Positions 42,959 through 51,430 of a stretch of 64,000 bases of DNA are shown here, one piece after another; the first letter of the stretch is position 1, and each line of letters starts with the position of its first letter. The position numbers and the translations under genes were made by a program. Under the pieces are notes generated by a model. It worked only from the letters and a program-made list of their open reading frames with translations, was not told where the DNA came from and searched no databases. The stretch comes from Bacillus sp. B-jedd (GTDB taxonomy: Bacteria; Bacillota; Bacilli; Bacillales; Cytobacillaceae): the NCBI RefSeq assembly GCF_000821085.1, contig NZ_CCXR01000001.1, positions 4,175,001 to 4,239,000 of the forward strand. Reading direction: 5' to 3'.

Positions 42959-45153
42959 CAGCTTTTCACCTTCCTGACCTTAACAATTACTTCCTGGATA
43001 TTGCCGGCTCCGCTCCACGCTTCGAAATCAAACGGGACGTGTTCCATATAACCGAACCCTATACCTTGGGCTGTTTTTTGCATTTTGGATGTTATTCCGT
43101 AATGGCTCGGCACAAAAATCGCTTCCGGATGGATTCTTTCGGTCACCTTTGCCCTTACTTTACTTACTGCCTCGGACGACTTTACTTCAACCAAATCGCC
43201 GTCCTTTACCCCAAGAGCTTTTGCACGGATTGGATTGATCCAAATCCTTTCAAGGTCATAATCCTTGGTAATTTGCATGAGGATAGGGATATTCGCTGTT
43301 TGTGTATGGCTGTGTATCGCCTGCTTTCCGGTAATCAGCCGGAATGATTCCTTCTCAGGGTTCACTTTGGGCTCGACCCATTTGACGACCGGAGAGAAGC
43401 CTGCCTGCTTGAATGTTTCACTATAGAATTCAACCTTTTTCGAAGGCGTTTTCAGTTCGGGCATGACGCCGAGTTCAATCGCCTCACCAGGAAACATGAT
43501 TGTCCCTTTTTCCTTCAGTTCCTTATAGCTAATCCCGGTAGGGGCAAGCATAGCCTCATTCATGTCATCAAGGCTGAAATTGAAATATTGGCCAACTCCG
43601 CATGCCTGGGCAAGTTCTGTGTAGATGGCATCAATCGGCTTTGTCTTCGGATGGACCTTTTCAACCATCTTCTGTCTGAGGGCAATTCCCGGCGTCTTGC
43701 CGGACAGTCCTTCAATCAATTCATCCCTTTCAATGTAAGTGACATCCGGGAGGACATAATCGGACAGCAATGCTGTTTCAGACATTTGGACATCGATTGC
43801 CACTACTAAATCAAGCTTCGATAGGGCTTCTTTCATATATTTCGGATTCCCGTAGCCAAGCGCGGCGTTGGAATGGTAATAAATCGCCGCCTTCATCCTG
43901 CCTTCCATCGCTTCCTTAGCCACGATTGTGGCAACGCCATTCTCTTCATAAGCAAGCGGGAATTCCTTCACGCCCGCTTTTTTGAAGTCTATTTCTTTCG
44001 GGTTCGGATGCTTTTCAGGATCAAGTTTTCCAAGCTTTACTTTCCCGCCGATCACACTGCCGCCTTTTTGCTGGATATTTCCTAGCAAGGCGTTGAACAT
44101 GGCTACTGCGCGGCCCGTTTCAGTGCTATTTTCATAGTTGCATCCAAACGCGCCCCGCCATGACTGCTCGATCAGCGCTTTTGGCTTTGCTTTCCCCATT
44201 TCAATAGCAATGCGGGTAATTGTATCCGCACTTATGCCAGTTAAGCTTTCCGCCCACTCAGGAGTGTAATTTTCCAGTTCCTTGGCGTACTCCTCAAATC
44301 CAATCGAATAGTTTTTAATAAACTCCATATCCTGGAGACTTTCTTTAATTAATACATGGGACATGGCGAGAACTAATGCCAAGTCGGTACCCGGGCGGAT
44401 GGCAAGCCATTCATTCGCGAAATTGCCTGTATTGTTAAGCCGAGGATCAACAATGACGATTTTCGCACCATTCTCCTTCGCCTCTGCCAGTGACTGGACG
44501 GAGCTTGGACGGATGGCATCCCCGTAGCTTCTGCCTATGAACATGATATATTTAGCAGCACCGATGTCCGCACTAGTCGCAGTCACCCCAAGGGTATGCA
44601 AAAAGCCGGCGTCGCGTGAATTCGAACATACGACATGGTGGGTATAGTAGTTGGGCGAGCCAAGTGCCTGAATGAACCTTGGCGAATAAAATTTCCCGGT
44701 TGCTCTTGGGTCTTCTGTCAGGGCAACTGCCGCTGGTCCATTTTCGTTGATGATGCCGGTGAGTTTTTCAGCAATCTCCTTGTAGGCCTGCTCCCAGGAA
44801 ATCGGCTCGAATTTTCCTTCCCCGACCCTTTTAAGGGGCTGGGTCAAGCGGTCCTTTGAATAAACGAGAGTCGCATACCCATGGCCCCTCGCGCATAGCT
44901 TCCCTTTTGAATAAGGATGGTCCGGATGGCCCTCCAGTTTCCATAACCGGCCATTTTTCACATAGCCAATGATTCCACATTTACTGGAACAGCCATTACA
45001 TGTACTGGCGACTTTTTTAATCTCCGCCTTCTCCCCGGCTTTTACATAGTTGGCGCTCCACTCCTGAAAGCCGGCGGTCCCTGCTGAAGCCAGTACCGCG
45101 GTGGCTGCGGACGCTTTAATAAATCCGCGCCTTGATAGTTTTGAATCAAGCAT
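42958..45153 (-). CDS. Tat-exported molybdopterin oxidoreductase, polysulfide/thiosulfate reductase-like catalytic subunit
   Basis: A 731-residue DMSO-reductase-superfamily enzyme. The twin-arginine leader is SRRGFIKASAATAVLASAG. The N-terminal [4Fe-4S] site is CNGCSSKCGIIG with a fourth Cys in KGKLCARG. The likely molybdenum ligand is the Cys in HHVVCSNSRDAG, as in polysulfide, thiosulfate and tetrathionate reductases rather than the Ser of DMSO reductases. C-terminal pterin-binding segments include RLITGKQAIHSHTQTANIP. ATG 45153 is eight bases after AAGGAGG. The electron acceptor cannot be fixed from sequence. Confidence 0.88.
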   Translation of the reverse strand: MLDSKLSRRGFIKASAATAVLASAGTAGFQEWSANYVKAGEKAEIKKVASTCNGCSSKCGIIGYVKNGRLWKLEGHPDHPYSKGKLCARGHGYATLVYSKDRLTQPLKRVGEGKFEPISWEQAYKEIAEKLTGIINENGPAAVALTEDPRATGKFYSPRFIQALGSPNYYTHHVVCSNSRDAGFLHTLGVTATSADIGAAKYIMFIGRSYGDAIRPSSVQSLAEAKENGAKIVIVDPRLNNTGNFANEWLAIRPGTDLALVLAMSHVLIKESLQDMEFIKNYSIGFEEYAKELENYTPEWAESLTGISADTITRIAIEMGKAKPKALIEQSWRGAFGCNYENSTETGRAVAMFNALLGNIQQKGGSVIGGKVKLGKLDPEKHPNPKEIDFKKAGVKEFPLAYEENGVATIVAKEAMEGRMKAAIYYHSNAALGYGNPKYMKEALSKLDLVVAIDVQMSETALLSDYVLPDVTYIERDELIEGLSGKTPGIALRQKMVEKVHPKTKPIDAIYTELAQACGVGQYFNFSLDDMNEAMLAPTGISYKELKEKGTIMFPGEAIELGVMPELKTPSKKVEFYSETFKQAGFSPVVKWVEPKVNPEKESFRLITGKQAIHSHTQTANIPILMQITKDYDLERIWINPIRAKALGVKDGDLVEVKSSEAVSKVRAKVTERIHPEAIFVPSHYGITSKMQKTAQGIGFGYMEHVPFDFEAWSGAGNIQEVIVKVRKVKS

Positions 45154-45191
45154 TTTCAAGCCCTCCTTTATGATTTGAACGGAAAAGTTCC

Positions 45192-45812
45192 TTAAAAAGC
45201 TTCTTGAAGGTTCGCTTTCGCTGCCCTTAACACCTGCTGGAGGAGCCGGGTGATTGCCAGATAAAAAGAGTGTTCCGGCAAAGCGGCAAGGGCTGAGGCA
45301 AGTTCATCCAGCCAGTCGAAATGGTCCTCAAGAAACTGGTATGTGAATTCAGGGACGCAGTTATCCCAAAAGTAGGCAAGCATTTCAAGTAAAATGGCCA
45401 GATGATCGGGCATGTTTTCATAGTCTTGTGAAATAGCCATCTCAAACTCTGTTAATATGTAACGGATATGGAGAGCTGAGTCGCCAAGGAGATAACCCTT
45501 GCTTTTTGCAAAAGGCATTGAGCAATCCGAATCGGCTGTCCAAATTTTATAAACGGACTCGACCGGTAGTGCAGGGCCGCCCAGGCTGTTTAAATAGATT
45601 TCCTGCAATTCCCCTAGTTCGGCTGGAAACCCTTTTATTTCATTTGCGCAATCGGGATTCCCTGTCAGATGTATCGCGGCTTTCTTTAGATCATCCAATA
45701 GCCCTCCTGACATGCATGCTTCCCATACGTGCTGATCTGGGTATTTAAATAGGTCGGCAAAAATGGAAATAACCCCGGAAACCACCTGTCTCTCTTGCTG
45801 TAACATTATCAT
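45192..45812 (-). CDS. TorD/DmsD-family molybdoenzyme maturation chaperone
   Basis: A 206-residue all-helical cytoplasmic protein with the TorD-like order FADLFKYPD, LQEIYLNSLGGPALPVESVY and a C-terminal DHFDWLDELASAL block. TorD-type chaperones bind the Tat leader of their partner and delay export until cofactor insertion. The start at 45812 follows GGAGAG. It is the first gene of the operon, 38 bases before the catalytic subunit gene. Confidence 0.85.
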   Translation of the reverse strand: MIMLQQERQVVSGVISIFADLFKYPDQHVWEACMSGGLLDDLKKAAIHLTGNPDCANEIKGFPAELGELQEIYLNSLGGPALPVESVYKIWTADSDCSMPFAKSKGYLLGDSALHIRYILTEFEMAISQDYENMPDHLAILLEMLAYFWDNCVPEFTYQFLEDHFDWLDELASALAALPEHSFYLAITRLLQQVLRAAKANLQEAF

Positions 45813-45908
45813 TGGTCCATCTCTCCTCTGCTTCTCCTTAGTTTTTACTATAGGAAAAGAAAGATTGTGAAACAATGAACAAAGAGTGTCTTTTACGCTA
45901 ATTCAAAT

Positions 45909-45921
45909 AGGGAGTATCCCT
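45909..45921. promoter_or_regulatory. Palindrome upstream of molybdoenzyme operon (candidate NreC-type operator)
   Basis: AGGGAGTATCCCT is a perfect palindrome around a three-base centre, about 97 bases before the chaperone start. GC-rich TAGGG/CCCTA-type palindromes are bound by NreC in staphylococci. The link to the adjacent regulator is inference. The remainder of 45813-46065 shows no other signal. Confidence 0.45.
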
Positions 45922-46065
45922 CATCCTTTTTGTCCCGTTTTTTTAGAAACATAGAAAAAAACGATAGAATAGGGAGTTTGAGATTGAAAGCCGGCTTTAT
46001 TGTTGATTAATATGACAAATTTGTGACAGCTCGTTGTCAGATTCGGGAAGCCCTATTTTTTCCAT

Positions 46066-46104
46066 AAAAAAAGCTGTGCCAAAAGGTTACTTTTGGCACA
46101 GCTT
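46066..46104 (-). terminator. Terminator of the lysine-type ABC operon
   Basis: AAGCTGTGCCAAAAG pairs perfectly with CTTTTGGCACAGCTT; T run on the minus strand. Confidence 0.92.
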
Positions 46105-46131
46105 CGTCTCTTTGAAATTGATTCGACTATT

Positions 46132-46872
46132 TTAAAACTCCCGCAGCGTCCTTTTCAAAAACTCCCTCGTCCGCTCCTGGGTTGGATTGCTGAAAATCTG
46201 TTCCGGCGGTCCTTCTTCGGCAATCACGCCTTTGTCCATAAAGACGACGCGGTCGGACACTTCACGGGCAAATTCCATTTCGTGTGTCACAATTAGCATC
46301 GTCAGCCCCGATTCCGCCAGATCCTTCATGACTTTAAGGACCTCCCCGACCATTTCCGGATCAAGCGCGGAAGTCGGCTCATCAAACAGCATCACATCTG
46401 GTTCCATCGACAGGGCTCTGGCAATAGCGACCCTCTGTTTCTGGCCGCCTGACAATTGGTGCGGTTTCGCATTAATATACTTATCCATTCCGACAACCTT
46501 CAGATACTTCATGGCCACCTTTTCGGCTTCTTCTTTGGACCGCTTCAGCACCTTCACCTGGCCGACGACACAATTGTTCAGCACATTATGATTATTGAAC
46601 AGGTTGAACTGCTGGAACACCATGCCGAGTTTCCGGCGGTAAAGGAACAGGTCATGCTTATCATCAAGGATGTTTTCGCCATTGTAAATGATTTGCCCGC
46701 CGCTGGGCATCTCGAGTAGATTCACACAGCGGAGAAGCGTCGATTTACCTGAACCTGATGATCCAATGATGCTGACCACTTCGCCTTTTTTGACAGAAAA
46801 GTTGATGTCCTTTAAAACCTCATGGCTGCCGAACGATTTATTTAAATGCTGAATATCAATCACGGTTTGCAT
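46132..46872 (-). CDS. Amino-acid ABC transporter ATPase (probable lysine uptake)
   Basis: A 246-residue polar-amino-acid-type ATPase with Walker A GSSGSGKS (about 36-43), [14 protein letters not shown]-loop, signature [17 protein letters not shown], Walker [17 protein letters not shown] and H-loop [10 protein letters not shown]. It is the last gene of the three-gene operon. The lysine riboswitch upstream of the operon suggests the substrate. Confidence 0.92.
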   Translation of the reverse strand: MQTVIDIQHLNKSFGSHEVLKDINFSVKKGEVVSIIGSSGSGKSTLLRCVNLLEMPSGGQIIYNGENILDDKHDLFLYRRKLGMVFQQFNLFNNHNVLNNCVVGQVKVLKRSKEEAEKVAMKYLKVVGMDKYINAKPHQLSGGQKQRVAIARALSMEPDVMLFDEPTSALDPEMVGEVLKVMKDLAESGLTMLIVTHEMEFAREVSDRVVFMDKGVIAEEGPPEQIFSNPTQERTREFLKRTLREF

Positions 46873-46896
46873 CTTTTTTCCTCCTTCCCCAAGAAC

Positions 46897-47631
46897 TTAG
46901 CGCGCAGGGGTGATGTCCTCCCCGATCACTTTATAACTATCCGGACCTTCTATTTTCTTTTCAAAATAACGTAGGATTTTGGTTACAGCAAATGTCATCA
47001 CAAAATAAAGGATACACGCCACAAAGAATGACTCAAAGTACCTGAAATTATTCCCTGCGACAGATTTTGTCATGAAAAATAGTTCCGATAAAGAAATGAC
47101 GTTCAGCACCGATGTATCCTTAATATTAATAACAAACTGGTTGCCGGTTGCCGGCAGGATATTCCGGATGACCTGTGGCAAAACAACATTCATCATGGTT
47201 TGTAAGTGGTTCATGCCAATGGCCTGGGCTGCTTCAAATTGGCCTTTTTCCACGGAAATTATTCCGCCGCGGACGATTTCCGCCATGTAAGCCCCTGTAT
47301 TGATGGAAACAATAATCAGCGCAGCAGTCATCACGTTCATTTGATACCCAGTTGCCAACGCAGTGCCGTAAAAAATGGCCATTGCCTGGACGATCATCGG
47401 CGTCCCGCGGAAAAATTCTATATAGGCGGATAAAATAAAATTAATGACAGCTAATACAATCTTCTTCGGGCCACGCTCCGGCTTTGGAATCGTCCGGATA
47501 ATACCAGCGATGAGACCAATGATGGCTCCCGCGATCGTTCCAAGAAGCGAAATCCAGAGTGTTACTCCGGCTCCGCGCAGGAACATTTGCCAGTTTTCTG
47601 TGATGATGGTGATAATCCACTGGATGCTCAT
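46897..47631 (-). CDS. Amino-acid ABC transporter permease (probable lysine uptake)
   Basis: A 244-residue permease of the HisM/GlnP family, with about five helices and the EAA loop EAAQAIGMNHLQTMMNVVLPQVIRNILPATGNQF. The N-terminal GAGVTLWISLLGTIAGAIIGL is typical. The start at 47631 follows GGAGG by six bases; an upstream in-frame ATG at 47652 is less well placed. It works as a homodimer with the adjacent ATPase and binding protein. Confidence 0.92.
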   Translation of the reverse strand: MSIQWIITIITENWQMFLRGAGVTLWISLLGTIAGAIIGLIAGIIRTIPKPERGPKKIVLAVINFILSAYIEFFRGTPMIVQAMAIFYGTALATGYQMNVMTAALIIVSINTGAYMAEIVRGGIISVEKGQFEAAQAIGMNHLQTMMNVVLPQVIRNILPATGNQFVINIKDTSVLNVISLSELFFMTKSVAGNNFRYFESFFVACILYFVMTFAVTKILRYFEKKIEGPDSYKVIGEDITPAR

Positions 47632-47697
47632 GCTTCTCCTCCTCTTTTTCACTATGAAACCGGCTGTGCAAATGCAACAGCCGGTTTACGTTCGTTC

Positions 47698-48528
47698 TTA
47701 TTCTGCAGCTGGCTGGTTTTTAATGGCCTCATCCATGATTTTAGTTTGCTCTTCTTCGGAAATGCCTTTCAGCACTTCATTGATTTTATCGGTCAGCTTA
47801 CTGCCCTTTTTCAACCCGACAGCAATAGCAGTATCGTCCTCAGATGTTTTAAAGCCATCTTCAAATTCCACCATGGCAAAATTGTCATTTGCGGCAGACG
47901 CACTTACAGCTTCTGGACGTTCGGAAACATATCCGTCAATGATGCCGGATTCAAGGGCCACCCTCATCGCCGGGAAGTTGTCCATGGCAGTAGCTTTCTT
48001 GACTCCTTTAATCTGGTCAATGACATCATAATGGAAAGTGTTCAATTGGGCGGTTACCTTGGCGCCGCTGAAATCAGGAAGCGACTTTGCCCCTTCATAT
48101 TTGCCGCCTTTTTTCACGACCATGACAAGATTCGATTTATAGTAGTTTTCAGAGAAATCAATAGTCTTTTTGCGTTTTTCTGTCGGTGACATGCCCGCGA
48201 TAATAGCGTCAATTTTGCCGGAAGTCAGCGCCGGCACAAGGCCATCCCATTCTGTTTTGACAATGACGAGTTTTTTGCCAAGGGAATCAGCGATTTTCTT
48301 GGCGATTTCCACATCATAACCGCCCGCATACTCGGAAGTCCCTTCAATTTTCACTGCGCCATTCGAATCGTCCTTTTGCGTCCAGTTAAACGGCGGATAA
48401 CCTGCCTCTAGACCTACCTTAAACGTACCGCCTTTCGACGAATCTGAGCTTTTGCTGCTGCCGCAGCCTGATAGTGCGAGCATGACAGTCATCAATAATG
48501 CCAGAAATAAAATTCCCCTTTTTTTCAT
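47698..48528 (-). CDS. Amino-acid-binding lipoprotein (probable lysine)
   Basis: A 276-residue family 3 extracellular binding protein. The lipobox is LALSGC (Cys about 23). The binding domain has FKVGLEAGYPPFNW, AGGYDVEIAKKIADSLGKKL, WDGLVPALTSGKIDAIIAGMSPTEKR and FSENYYKSNLVMVVKKG, with the Arg-Asp/Glu pattern for the alpha-amino-acid group. The start at 48528 lies nine bases after GGAGGGGG. It is the first gene behind the lysine riboswitch. Confidence 0.92.
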   Translation of the reverse strand: MKKRGILFLALLMTVMLALSGCGSSKSSDSSKGGTFKVGLEAGYPPFNWTQKDDSNGAVKIEGTSEYAGGYDVEIAKKIADSLGKKLVIVKTEWDGLVPALTSGKIDAIIAGMSPTEKRKKTIDFSENYYKSNLVMVVKKGGKYEGAKSLPDFSGAKVTAQLNTFHYDVIDQIKGVKKATAMDNFPAMRVALESGIIDGYVSERPEAVSASAANDNFAMVEFEDGFKTSEDDTAIAVGLKKGSKLTDKINEVLKGISEEEQTKIMDEAIKNQPAAE

Positions 48529-48565
48529 TTGAATTTCCCCCTCCATATAATATTAGGGCAACACC

Positions 48566-48595
48566 AAAAAGCGGCCTGAGATAAACTCAGGCCGC
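48566..48595 (-). terminator. Expression-platform terminator of lysine riboswitch
   Basis: On the minus strand GCGGCCTGAG pairs with CTCAGGCCGC around five bases and is followed by five T. Confidence 0.9.
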
Positions 48596-48671
48596 AACAT
48601 GTACATATTGCCCCTAAATCCTCTCTTTAATCCCGATGAGATAGCACAACTCAACAAACTGGGTCGTTTAT

Positions 48672-48812
48672 TGAGACAGTCCTGCAGCTCTTAACTGCAG
48701 GCCCAGCAGGCAATACCGAGTATACTGCCCACTTCGGCGATATTTCCTTCTCCTTGGGTTCAAAGCTTCTCGGGCTCCACCAAGGACTGTTAAATATCGC
48801 GCCTCTACCTCA
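48672..48812 (-). ncRNA. Lysine riboswitch (L box)
   Basis: On the minus strand P1 is TGAGGTAG/CTGTCTCA. Conserved L-box blocks in order are TAGAGGCGCGA, GGTGGAGCCCGAGAAG, AAGGAGAAGG, TCGCCGAAG, CTCGGTATTGCCTGCTGGGC and GCAGGACTGTC. It controls the amino-acid ABC operon by termination and indicates lysine as ligand. The region 48813-48954 has only a CCTCACTTTC.../AGTGAGG arm and no gene. Confidence 0.93.
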
Positions 48813-48954
48813 CTGTATGAAAGTGAGGTGGTTGTATTAAATTATATGCCCTAGACTATACTATTCTGACAAATCTGTCAACCTTTCGTACGGGATATTC
48901 CGACTAGGTTTTTCGTTCCATTTTTGCCAAAAGTAATTCCCCGGTGGGCTGCTT

Positions 48955-49902
48955 TTACTCCGTTTCGCTTTTCAATTTTTCGCGGACTTCCTCCAAGGTT
49001 GGCAGGCCGGTCATCGCGCCTTTTTTTGCGACAGCCAGGCCGCCTGAAATGGATGCGAATCGGACCATTTCCCTGATTTCCTGTTCAGAAAGTTCATCGA
49101 GCTGCTTTTCCAATTCGTTGAGTGAATAAAGGATGCCCGATACGAAGGCATCGCCCGCCCCCGTCGTGTCCACCACTTCACAGGCAAGGGCAGGAACCCT
49201 GCCTGTTTGCCCATTGAAAAAGTACAAGCTTCCTTCCCCTCCCAGTGTCAGGAGGATCAACGGAATTTTCGGCAGCTGCGCGATCCCATCCTCAAAGCTG
49301 CTCTTGCCGGTCAGAAAGAGTAGTTCCTCTTCGGAAACCTTGAGAATATCGGCATACGGGAGGACAGATAGGATCGTTTCCTGAGCCTGTTCCTCGGACT
49401 CCCAAAGGCCGAGGCGGAGGTTCGGGTCATATGAAACGAGCATGCCCGCTTCCTTTGCCTTCTTTACCGCCCACAAGGTAGCTGATCTCGAAGGCTCGCC
49501 GATCAACGAAATCGAACCAAAGTGAAAAACCTTGTTCTTCTCAAACAAAGATGGATCGAGTTCTTCCTTTTGCAAAAAACGATCCGCGCTAGGGTTAATA
49601 TAAAAACTAAAACTACGTTCGCCGGATGGTTCCAAGGTGACGAAAGTCAAGCCGGTCCGGGGTTCCGAACCAAGAACCATCGGGCTTGTGTCAACACCAT
49701 ATCCTTCAAGAGTCTCCTTCAAAAAGCTTCCGAGGACATCATTGCCGACCTTTCCGATAAACGCTGACTTCCCGCCGAGTTTTGCGATCCCGACCGCTAC
49801 ATTTGCCGGAGCGCCGCCCGGGGCCTTCTGGTATGACAGATTATCAGAATTTAAAGGGATGAAATCAATCAGGGCTTCCCCTAAACATAGAACACCGTTC
49901 AT
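48955..49902 (-). CDS. scrK: Fructokinase (PfkB family) of sucrose operon
   Basis: A 315-residue sugar kinase of the PfkB fold. The N-terminal signature is GEALIDFIPLNSDNLSYQKAPGGAPANVAVGIAKLGGKSAFIGKVG and the C-terminal catalytic motif is VVDTTGAGDAFVSGIL with the general-base Asp. It phosphorylates the free fructose released from sucrose-6-phosphate. Its ATG overlaps the stop of the hydrolase gene by four bases. I see no convincing terminator just after it. Confidence 0.92.
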   Translation of the reverse strand: MNGVLCLGEALIDFIPLNSDNLSYQKAPGGAPANVAVGIAKLGGKSAFIGKVGNDVLGSFLKETLEGYGVDTSPMVLGSEPRTGLTFVTLEPSGERSFSFYINPSADRFLQKEELDPSLFEKNKVFHFGSISLIGEPSRSATLWAVKKAKEAGMLVSYDPNLRLGLWESEEQAQETILSVLPYADILKVSEEELLFLTGKSSFEDGIAQLPKIPLILLTLGGEGSLYFFNGQTGRVPALACEVVDTTGAGDAFVSGILYSLNELEKQLDELSEQEIREMVRFASISGGLAVAKKGAMTGLPTLEEVREKLKSETE

Positions 49903-51365
49903 AATCCACCTCTATTTAAAATTCGTCCTATTTGCATTTTATCAAGGGTCCATTTTGCAAAATTGAACTCCGCATCGCCGTGAAAAGAAATCAACTCATC
50001 CCCGGGATTCGGGAAATAACGTGCCGTAAACACTTCTTCACCGCCATTGATGAAAATTTCCAGAGACGAATGGTCCATGAAGATATGAAGACTGTTCAAT
50101 TCGGCAAGCTTACATGTTCTTGTTTCGGGATTTCCGGTCCTGAAATTTCTCCTTTGCAGGCTCATTTCCCGCTTGTCCGCATCATAACACAGTTCGGCTT
50201 CGTTCCTGAAACGAATTGTAAAATCGCCTGCCCCAACCAGGATTGTATCGAGCAGCAGTTCAGCGGCCTTTCCGTTTAATCCGGTAATTTCTGCTGTCTT
50301 TGCATTTTGAATAATCATTTCGTCTTTGCGCAGCATCTTCATTTCCTCGACTGGTGCCTGAAATAGCTTATCCCCTTTCAAGCTAAGCACTCTCGGGATC
50401 GTCAGAGCGTGGACCCAGCCTTTTTCCACAGTCGGCTGATAAGCCTCCGCCTCATCAGTAATGCCCATCCACGCATAGAGGATCGTTCTGCCCCCGTCCG
50501 CCAAAAAGGTTTGCGGAGCATAAAAATCAAAGCCGCGGTCAAGCTCTGTAAAAGGACCGTGCTCAAATTGCGCCGATGTACCATCCAGCCTCCCGGTGAA
50601 ATAACCGGACTGGAAGATGTTATTGTACAAATATCCGCTTGGCTCAAGCCCCTGAGGCGAAACAAGCAGGACATCTTTCCCATCTAGATGAATTAAATCG
50701 GGACACTCCCACATGTAACCAAACTCGCCAAGCCCATTCATCCCGGCACCCGCGACCCGCCCGGCCGGCAGCCAATTATACAGATCATCCGAGACAAATA
50801 AGGCAGCCGCGCCTTTTTCTTCCAGCGTCTGGGCTCCAAGAATCATATAAAAGCGGCCATCCGCCCTCCACACCTTCGGATCTCGGAAGTGGGCCGTATA
50901 GCCTTCCGGCAGATTCAGGACAGGCCCGAATTTTTCAAAATGAATGCCATCCGTGGATATAGCCAGGCACTGATACGTTTCCCGTGTTCCGTCCTCCAGT
51001 TTGACATTCCCGGTATAAAAAAGATAAAGCTTGCCTTCCCACTCAATCGCGCTGCCGGAATAGCAGCCATTTTTTTCATACCATTCACTTGGGACCAGGG
51101 CAACCGGCTCCTCGCGCCAATTAATCATATCCTTAGACGAGTAATGTCCCCAGAACTTCGCGCCGTGTGCTGTCTCAAACGGATTCCACTGGTAAAACAC
51201 ATGGTAAACACCATTGAACTGGACAAGCCCGTTTGGATCATTTAAAAGACCCACCGGCGGCATCAGGTGGTACGCAAGCCGATACGGGTCATTTTCCACT
51301 TCATTTTTATGCTTTTCGACTTCTTCATACGCCTTTTTGATCAGGAGTTCCTGTTTCTCACTCAT
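49899..51365 (-). CDS. sacA: Sucrose-6-phosphate hydrolase (GH32)
   Basis: A 488-residue GH32 enzyme. The nucleophile motif is MPPVGLLNDPNGLVQFNG (Asp in NDPN), the transition-state Asp is in HFRDPKVW, and the acid/base Glu in GYMWECPDLI. A C-terminal beta-sandwich follows (LEIFINGGEEVFTARYFP). It cleaves sucrose-6-phosphate produced by the PTS into glucose-6-phosphate and fructose. ATG 51365 follows AGGAGG. The intercistronic terminator-like hairpin at 51395-51425 may lower its expression relative to the PTS gene. Confidence 0.95.
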   Translation of the reverse strand: MSEKQELLIKKAYEEVEKHKNEVENDPYRLAYHLMPPVGLLNDPNGLVQFNGVYHVFYQWNPFETAHGAKFWGHYSSKDMINWREEPVALVPSEWYEKNGCYSGSAIEWEGKLYLFYTGNVKLEDGTRETYQCLAISTDGIHFEKFGPVLNLPEGYTAHFRDPKVWRADGRFYMILGAQTLEEKGAAALFVSDDLYNWLPAGRVAGAGMNGLGEFGYMWECPDLIHLDGKDVLLVSPQGLEPSGYLYNNIFQSGYFTGRLDGTSAQFEHGPFTELDRGFDFYAPQTFLADGGRTILYAWMGITDEAEAYQPTVEKGWVHALTIPRVLSLKGDKLFQAPVEEMKMLRKDEMIIQNAKTAEITGLNGKAAELLLDTILVGAGDFTIRFRNEAELCYDADKREMSLQRRNFRTGNPETRTCKLAELNSLHIFMDHSSLEIFINGGEEVFTARYFPNPGDELISFHGDAEFNFAKWTLDKMQIGRILNRGGL

Positions 51366-51394
51366 AGGAGATCCTCCTTTTATTTTAAGCTGTT

Positions 51395-51425
51395 AAAAAG
51401 GAGGCAAGTTTCCCCGCCTCCCTTT
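51395..51425 (-). terminator. Intercistronic hairpin between PTS and hydrolase genes
   Basis: On the minus strand AAGGGAGGC pairs with GCCTCCTTTTT around a loop, with a T tail. It probably causes partial termination within the operon. Confidence 0.65.
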
Positions 51426-51430
51426 CCACT

